A stretch of 64,000 bases of DNA from Leptospira mtsangambouensis (GTDB lineage Bacteria > Spirochaetota > Leptospiria > Leptospirales > Leptospiraceae): positions 806,001-870,000 of the forward strand of contig NZ_RQHK01000017.1 of assembly GCF_004770475.1 (NCBI RefSeq), read 5' to 3'. Positions 59,644 to 64,000 of the stretch are shown here, piece after piece (the stretch's first letter is position 1; the number at the start of each line of letters is the position of its first letter). A model generated the notes under the pieces. The model worked only from the letters and a program-made list of their open reading frames with translations, was not told where the DNA came from and made no database searches. A program made the translations under genes and the position numbers.

Positions 59644-61254
59644 TTAAAACGTAAAGGAAGCAAATACGTTGATAAGCTCTCTTGTGGCAAGTTGTGGCCC
59701 GTTTAAATTTTGATGGAAAGGTTTTCCATACTCAAAACCAAATCGGGCTCCTTGGAAAATTCCACTTGTGACAAGAAAGTTAATACCAATGAGTAGGTCA
59801 CTTCGCATTCCACCTTGACGATAAGGATCATTTTGTGGATCCATCTTTGGGTCAAGAGTTGCATCCATTCCTTGGAGGTTCAACCACCTTTGTTTTGCTA
59901 CACGAACGGAAATTGATGTACTTTCGTGAACAAGAAAGGATAACCATCCAGAAATTTCGTATCGATTTCCGAATCTGTAGTTATTATCATTTTTTCCAAT
60001 CCGTAAACTGGCTTGTGATTGTGCACCCCAAGAGAATCTCTTATAATTTCCGTTATACGATAATTGTGGAAGTAAACTATATGTTCCAACACCAGGTTGC
60101 ATATTATAAGGAACTTTTTGTTTTCCCATCATAGGCATATTGTCTCTTTCATCTATGGAACCTGTAGGAAGAGAAATTCCCATACCTGTAAAAAAATTCT
60201 GATGTTCTGTTTTGATCAATCGATAGGCCGTGCTGAAACTAACATCACCAATTCCAGCAGAACTCATGGGAGCTCTGTCAAAATTACTGGATAACATCGT
60301 CATTTTGTTTTTCACTGCAGGAACCATAAACATAATCATCCATTTGTCGGAAATGGAAGTCATGGCACTCACCATATTCATTTCCATAACCATATCTGTC
60401 GGTACAGACATGTAGTTATATTTGTTAGGTGATAATGTCGGAAGAGTAGTTCCAATTGGCGAACCTGTAATTAAACTTCCTGTAGGCATTGCAACAGTAG
60501 GATCGGTAAATGGAAAATACAATGTTCCAAGGTCACTCATTCCAGAAGTGCCAGATTGTAGTCCCCACATTTTCATTCCCATATAACGATAATCAATCAT
60601 CCACTTTCCTTTTTCGTGGATATGTGGGTTCATGATTCCAGCTGGTGCCAACATATCGGCACGGTTGTGGTGTTCGTGTCCTTCATGGCCTGAATGATCA
60701 TGTTCCGCATGGTCTTCGTTCGGTTGTGTATTGGGATCAAAATTTGACATATCAACTTCATCAGTGGTTTGAGAAACGTTATTGTTATGTCCTGTTTCTT
60801 CCTTTTTGAATGAAGTAGGTTTGTTGTTTATATCTTTGTTTGGTGATGAAGTTTCTACAGAGATATTGGATTGAAGTTCTGAGCCATCAGAAAAAACAAA
60901 GCGAAAGGGAATGGAATCCTTTAGTTTTAATGGAGATTTGATTCCAAAAAGCATGATATGATACCCTCTTGGAGTGAGAGAGGTCATACCATTTTTGGGA
61001 ATTGAAATTTCGGATACGGGAACCATTTTCATTCCCGCATCGGATGGTAACATTGTGTATAACTCGACTCGGTCGGCTATATTTGATTTGGCCTGGACTA
61101 GTTTTTTTTCTATGTTTGTTCCATTGTTTAAGGTGAGGTAAACAACAGAAGTTGTCGAGGATGTATATTTGATATAAGCATTCTCAATTTTAACCTCTTT
61201 CGAAATGAGAGGAGTGGTTATCAGAAATAAAATGAGTATGTGTTTGAGTTTCAT
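59644..61254 (-). CDS. PCu(A)C copper-chaperone domain fused to a His-rich linker and outer-membrane-type barrel
   Basis: The 536-aa protein has a signal peptide, then a PCu(A)C domain (about 20-135) with Met77, His99 and Met101 at the exact family spacing but Tyr66 in place of the first copper His. A His-rich linker follows (181-196, 8 His in 16). The rest is rich in Met and aromatic residues (MNPHIHEKGKWMIDYRYMGMKM is its start) and ends in a Phe, as outer-membrane barrels do. It probably moves or captures copper across the outer membrane. Confidence 0.78.
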   Translation of the reverse strand: MKLKHILILFLITTPLISKEVKIENAYIKYTSSTTSVVYLTLNNGTNIEKKLVQAKSNIADRVELYTMLPSDAGMKMVPVSEISIPKNGMTSLTPRGYHIMLFGIKSPLKLKDSIPFRFVFSDGSELQSNISVETSSPNKDINNKPTSFKKEETGHNNNVSQTTDEVDMSNFDPNTQPNEDHAEHDHSGHEGHEHHNRADMLAPAGIMNPHIHEKGKWMIDYRYMGMKMWGLQSGTSGMSDLGTLYFPFTDPTVAMPTGSLITGSPIGTTLPTLSPNKYNYMSVPTDMVMEMNMVSAMTSISDKWMIMFMVPAVKNKMTMLSSNFDRAPMSSAGIGDVSFSTAYRLIKTEHQNFFTGMGISLPTGSIDERDNMPMMGKQKVPYNMQPGVGTYSLLPQLSYNGNYKRFSWGAQSQASLRIGKNDNNYRFGNRYEISGWLSFLVHESTSISVRVAKQRWLNLQGMDATLDPKMDPQNDPYRQGGMRSDLLIGINFLVTSGIFQGARFGFEYGKPFHQNLNGPQLATRELINVFASFTF

Positions 61255-61275
61255 TTGTTTGATTGATCCTTTTCC

Positions 61276-61311
61276 AAAAAATCATACTGGCTACTAAATT
61301 CACCAGTATGA
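61276..61311 (-). terminator. Rho-independent terminator after the lipoprotein gene (minus strand)
   Basis: TCATACTGG and CCAGTATGA form a 9-bp stem with a 12-nt loop, followed on the minus strand by six Ts (61276-61281). It lies between the lipoprotein gene and the PCu(A)C-barrel gene, so it limits read-through. Confidence 0.8.
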
Positions 61312-61331
61312 CAAGTGTTTGGAGAGAGAAA

Positions 61332-62117
61332 TTACATTTCTGTGTTTGATACTATGGAACCAACTGTGAAAGAAGTAATGGTAACTCCATTCAATACAAA
61401 ACCCAATCGATTTCCACCTGTATACACAGGAACATTCATCATTTGCATGATCGGATAGTAAGACATAGATCCTCTTTCTGTATCTGTGACTTCCGAACAA
61501 GGTTTATTGAAACCGTTTAAGAATCTTGAACCTCCCATTGTGTATTGAAAGTCTAAACAAAAAGTATGAGTTGTTCCAACAGTAGGGATGGGGGCAGATA
61601 CTGATCCACCTTTGCCTGTGTTCCCAAACACACCGGATGCATTTTTATATTGAGTTTGTGCTCCCGCAATCAAACGATAAGTAGGACCAATTAACGGACT
61701 TCCTGTACCATAACCAATGACATCAAGGGTACTTGATGCGGAGTTCATAATAAAAGAAACTTCGATTGCAGTTCCTCCTTTGTTTGTAGAAAGCATTACA
61801 TCATTAGTTGTAAACAATACAGATGTTCCGCTTGTTCCAATGGCACCTTTTGAAACTTCAGTTTGACCTAAGCTCAAATTGGTAAAACCTGCTTCATCAC
61901 AAGCAGAGATTGAATATTTGGTTCGTGGTTTACTGTCCACTTGAGTGAGATTACTTGGTATCGCTGCTGTAGTAGAAATAGAACAACCTGGGTTGCTATT
62001 TGCCGCAACAAGGAGAGAAAGTAAATTGGAAGTGTTGTTTGCTTCAGTATTTTTTGCTAAACTACATTGTGATAGAACCAAACATACGAGAGAGATGGAT
62101 AATAAATTCTTAAACAT
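61332..62117 (-). CDS. Lipoprotein of the copper locus, unknown function
   Basis: The 261-aa product has a lipobox ending LSQC (Cys18). The mature part is beta-rich, with a TTDERGSMSYYPIMQMMNVPVYTGG-like Met segment and four Cys that may form disulphides. No family named. AAGGTAA precedes the ATG. A weak Fnr-like site lies 11 bp upstream. Its place suggests an outer-membrane metal-binding partner. Confidence 0.65.
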   Translation of the reverse strand: MFKNLLSISLVCLVLSQCSLAKNTEANNTSNLLSLLVAANSNPGCSISTTAAIPSNLTQVDSKPRTKYSISACDEAGFTNLSLGQTEVSKGAIGTSGTSVLFTTNDVMLSTNKGGTAIEVSFIMNSASSTLDVIGYGTGSPLIGPTYRLIAGAQTQYKNASGVFGNTGKGGSVSAPIPTVGTTHTFCLDFQYTMGGSRFLNGFNKPCSEVTDTERGSMSYYPIMQMMNVPVYTGGNRLGFVLNGVTITSFTVGSIVSNTEM

Positions 62118-62128
62118 AAAATTACCTT

Positions 62129-62142
62129 TTGATACATTCCAA
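62129..62142. promoter_or_regulatory. Weak Fnr-like box upstream of the lipoprotein gene
   Basis: TTGATACATTCCAA matches 8 of 10 defined bases of TTGAT-N4-ATCAA. It is very close to the start codon, so binding here would repress or be irrelevant. Confidence 0.25.
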
Positions 62143-62220
62143 GGACTAAACTTTTCAGATTCGTTTGCCTAATTGATTTTAAATTGTTCCTTTAAAAGGA
62201 ACTGACTCTTTCTGTAATCT

Positions 62221-62634
62221 TCAGGAATGGAGTTGTCTTGGTGGTTTGTAAGGTAAGTGTGCGAATCCGTTCCGTAGGTGGGCGCCTGGTTGGAATGCAA
62301 GGATGACAATATCATAAGTGATGAGTGGATTAAATTTTGTTTCCGCTGCGAAACTTGGGTTCATGGACTGTGATTGGAGAACCTTTGTGGCTGATTTTTT
62401 TTTCGCACAGGAACATACATGAGGGCCAGAATTTTTTGTTAGATGGCAAACGATTCGTTTGGAATGAGGTGAATCCTCTTCTTTGTGGATTTCGTTTTTG
62501 GAGCCGTGGTTACAATGGCAAATCATGGAAAGTTGATACATTGACTGGGCAAGTAATCCAGTTTCCAAAAATAGGACTTTACCTATAAAAGGGAGTAAGA
62601 TCAAAACCGAGGCAATTTGTAACCAACGTTTCAT
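62221..62634 (-). CDS. Small Cys/His-rich protein of the copper locus
   Basis: The 137-aa product has an N-terminal signal or membrane segment (about 5-27) and a metal-binding-like centre with MICHCNHG, IVCHLTK and PHVCSCAK. The rest is rich in Lys and Ser and has a few His. No family recognised; copper or Fe-S metal handling in the periplasm is inferred. Two Fnr-type boxes lie directly upstream. Confidence 0.68.
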   Translation of the reverse strand: MKRWLQIASVLILLPFIGKVLFLETGLLAQSMYQLSMICHCNHGSKNEIHKEEDSPHSKRIVCHLTKNSGPHVCSCAKKKSATKVLQSQSMNPSFAAETKFNPLITYDIVILAFQPGAHLRNGFAHLPYKPPRQLHS

Positions 62635-62675
62635 AGTGAATAGGTATCATTTTACTGGTCCTTCACTGTAATTCA

Positions 62676-62689
62676 ATGATCTAAATCAA
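62676..62689. promoter_or_regulatory. Fnr/Dnr-type box 1
   Basis: On the minus strand TTGAT-TTAG-ATCAT matches nine of ten bases of the Fnr consensus TTGAT-N4-ATCAA. Its centre lies 48 bp upstream of the start of the Cys/His-rich gene, and 33 bp from box 2. Confidence 0.6.
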
Positions 62690-62708
62690 GTGCAGTCAAA
62701 TAACTCTA

Positions 62709-62722
62709 TTGATAAAAATCAT
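62709..62722. promoter_or_regulatory. Fnr/Dnr-type box 2
   Basis: TTGAT-AAAA-ATCAT matches nine of ten Fnr consensus bases. It lies just after the nosY stop codon. Two such sites 33 bp apart suggest oxygen- or nitric-oxide-dependent control by a Crp/Fnr-family regulator. Confidence 0.58.
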
Positions 62723-62725
62723 ATT

Positions 62726-63511
62726 TTAAAAATTTCGTTTTTGGAATCGTTTAAACGAAACAAGAAGTGGAATACTAATCCACAAAGATAAAAACAAAAC
62801 CGTAATTCCTAAAACTCCGAACAAACCTAGTTGTTTTAATAATAACGCACCTGAAAAACCAAGAAGAGCTGAGGAGCTAGTTTGTAGGATTAGAAGAATT
62901 CTAATTAAGTCAATTGGATTGAGTAAGATGACAATGAGAGACGGAATTTCAATTGGATAATCACCTAAATACAAACTAAAGATAAATACCAATGCATCAA
63001 AGAAAATAAAAAAGTACAACCAAACCAGAAGAGAAACCGTTAGTACGATTTCACCCCTTCTGATAAAAGAAGAAATTAAAAATGCAATGGCAACAAAGAT
63101 ACAGGTTAAGAAGATTCCAAACAATATTAATTCGAAAAATAAAAATAGAAATTTTGGGTCATTAGAGAAAAGAAACATACCGGGTATCCCAAGCCCGAAT
63201 AACAGACCTAAGGAGAGAGATATTGTAATTCCTAAATACTTTCCCAAAAAAAGGGAACTTCTACTAACAGATTTTGAAAGTAATACTTCGGCAAATGGCA
63301 TTGATTCTAAAAAAGACATTCCAGAGAATGTAATGGAAAATAGGGGAATCACAATGAGAGTTAAGTTCATTGTGCTTACGAGCAAACGGATTCCATTTTG
63401 ATCCCCAAAAAAACTTAAAATCATCATCACAAGGACAAGTAGTCCAGAATAGATAAATACCCAACGACTTCGTATATTTTCTTTGATTTCGAAAAATAAA
63501 ATTTCTTTCAT
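62726..63511 (-). CDS. nosY: NosY-like ABC-2 permease
   Basis: The 261-aa protein has six membrane segments, an early FEIKENIRSRW and the NosY-type ILLNPIDLIRILLILQTS segment near the C-terminal half. NosDFY supply sulphur or copper to the CuZ centre of nitrous-oxide reductase; other NosY-like permeases serve other cargo. ATGA overlap with the upstream ATPase gene indicates coupling. A role in N2O reduction is likely but cannot be proved without nosZ. Confidence 0.78.
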   Translation of the reverse strand: MKEILFFEIKENIRSRWVFIYSGLLVLVMMILSFFGDQNGIRLLVSTMNLTLIVIPLFSITFSGMSFLESMPFAEVLLSKSVSRSSLFLGKYLGITISLSLGLLFGLGIPGMFLFSNDPKFLFLFFELILFGIFLTCIFVAIAFLISSFIRRGEIVLTVSLLVWLYFFIFFDALVFIFSLYLGDYPIEIPSLIVILLNPIDLIRILLILQTSSSALLGFSGALLLKQLGLFGVLGITVLFLSLWISIPLLVSFKRFQKRNF

Positions 63512-64000
63512 GGTTTTGTTTTGTATTCCTCATTCCAGAAATTCATCAATGCCTGATCTAAATCAGTTTTGTTGTTTTTTCTAAGGAAATTTTCCGGAGA
63601 ATCGTCGATCAGAATGGAACCTTCTGATAAAAGAAGAAATCTGTCAGCTAACTCCTGCAATTCTTTTAATATATGGGTTGAAAATATAACAAGAGAACCT
63701 TCTTTTTTCTTTTCGACCAAAAGTGTTTTTAGTAAATGCGAGATATATGGATCTAAACTTGCGGTGGGTTCATCGATCACATATAGATCTTTTTTGGAAG
63801 AAAAACACTGAAGGATGCTGATTTTTTGTTTGGTTCCCCCGGATAAAGATCCAATTTTTTTATCCATATGGTTATTTAACTCTAAAATTGACAAAAGGTT
63901 ATGAAATCTTTCTTCTTCTACTGGTTCTAGTTTTTTAAAAAAAGAAATTAGTTCTGCTACTTTGATGTTTGTAGGAAAACGAGGAGTTTGTGGCATATAA
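63508..64000 (-). CDS. nosF: NosF-like ABC ATPase (5' end outside window)
   Basis: The last 164 or so residues of the ATPase are present, open to the window edge. The first residues read YMPQTPRFPTNIKVAEL, the Q-loop region of NosF. The signature is LSGGTKQKISILQCF and Walker B is LYVIDEPTASLD, followed by FSTHIL. The Met at 63996 is internal, so the true start lies beyond 64000 on the minus strand. Walker A is not in the window. Confidence 0.8.
   Translation of the reverse strand, partial: YMPQTPRFPTNIKVAELISFFKKLEPVEEERFHNLLSILELNNHMDKKIGSLSGGTKQKISILQCFSSKKDLYVIDEPTASLDPYISHLLKTLLVEKKKEGSLVIFSTHILKELQELADRFLLLSEGSILIDDSPENFLRKNNKTDLDQALMNFWNEEYKTKP

Noticed and set aside
63508..63996. A complete small ATPase starting at 63996
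   Set aside because: The Met is inside the NosF Q-loop region and the frame is open to the edge, so it is a truncated gene.
1..64000. CRISPR array, tRNA, rRNA, insertion sequence or prophage
   Set aside because: No repeat-spacer pattern, cloverleaf, rRNA core, transposase or phage gene was recognised on either strand.

Overview
The window is a compact, AT-rich spirochaete chromosome segment that most resembles Leptospira, probably a free-living (saprophyte-type) member. Reasons: the MBOAT plus DUF1574 pair, a Leptospira-type lpxA, many short lipoproteins with relaxed lipoboxes, many SpoIIE/Hpt/cyclic-nucleotide-binding signalling proteins, and a metal and respiration locus at the right edge. 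Genus is inferred from protein content; no rRNA or tRNA gene was seen. There are about 60 protein genes, mostly in short operons. No intergenic gap exceeds 300 bp. No insertion sequence, phage or CRISPR array was found.

Layout. 1-3.5 kb: tail of an MBOAT O-acyltransferase, its SGNH-like DUF1574 partner, and a secreted caspase-fold protease. 3.5-7.4 kb: a small exported protein behind tandem palindromes, then the division genes ftsQ-ftsA-ftsZ. 7.4-10.7 kb: minus-strand lipoproteins (COG3014-like and LpoB-like) and two genes with overlapping divergent 5' ends. 10.7-12.2 kb: nadA and ispF. 12.7-21.9 kb: SpoIIE-TPR phosphatase, a secreted AttH/CrtC-like protein, a complete four-gene peptide-type ABC transporter without a binding protein, and an AsmA-like protein. 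22-24 kb: a membrane-bound MutS-family ATPase overlapping a tiny gene. 24.4-30.7 kb: acyl-CoA synthetase and enoyl-CoA hydratase, an arsenosugar-type AhpD-like/ArsS pair, methionine aminopeptidase, a hydrolase and a MAPEG protein. 30.7-41.7 kb: gpsA, a phosphoesterase operon with recG, a VanY-type peptidase, lpxA-galE, an Hpt protein, a GT-B-like protein and a thiolase.

41.7-50.5 kb is the most unusual region. It is a four-gene type I secretion operon: ABC exporter, HlyD-like adaptor, a second ABC exporter, TolC-like channel. Each ABC protein is 1021 aa and carries two N-terminal cyclic-nucleotide-binding-like domains plus a C39-like domain that has lost its catalytic residues. A strongly foldable RNA segment lies in the leader. 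The layout suggests a heterodimeric exporter gated by a nucleotide second messenger.

50.5-59.5 kb is a minus-strand run: lipoproteins, a DUF2079 membrane protein, an FAD oxidoreductase, PaiB, GNATs, a DinB protein, chromate transporter chrA with a PadR regulator, and a PhyH-type oxygenase. 59.6-64 kb is a copper/denitrification-like locus: nosF (cut by the window edge), nosY, a Cys/His-rich protein behind two Fnr-type boxes, a lipoprotein, and an unusual fusion of a PCu(A)C copper-chaperone domain, a His-rich linker and an outer-membrane-type barrel. nosZ would be expected just beyond position 64000.
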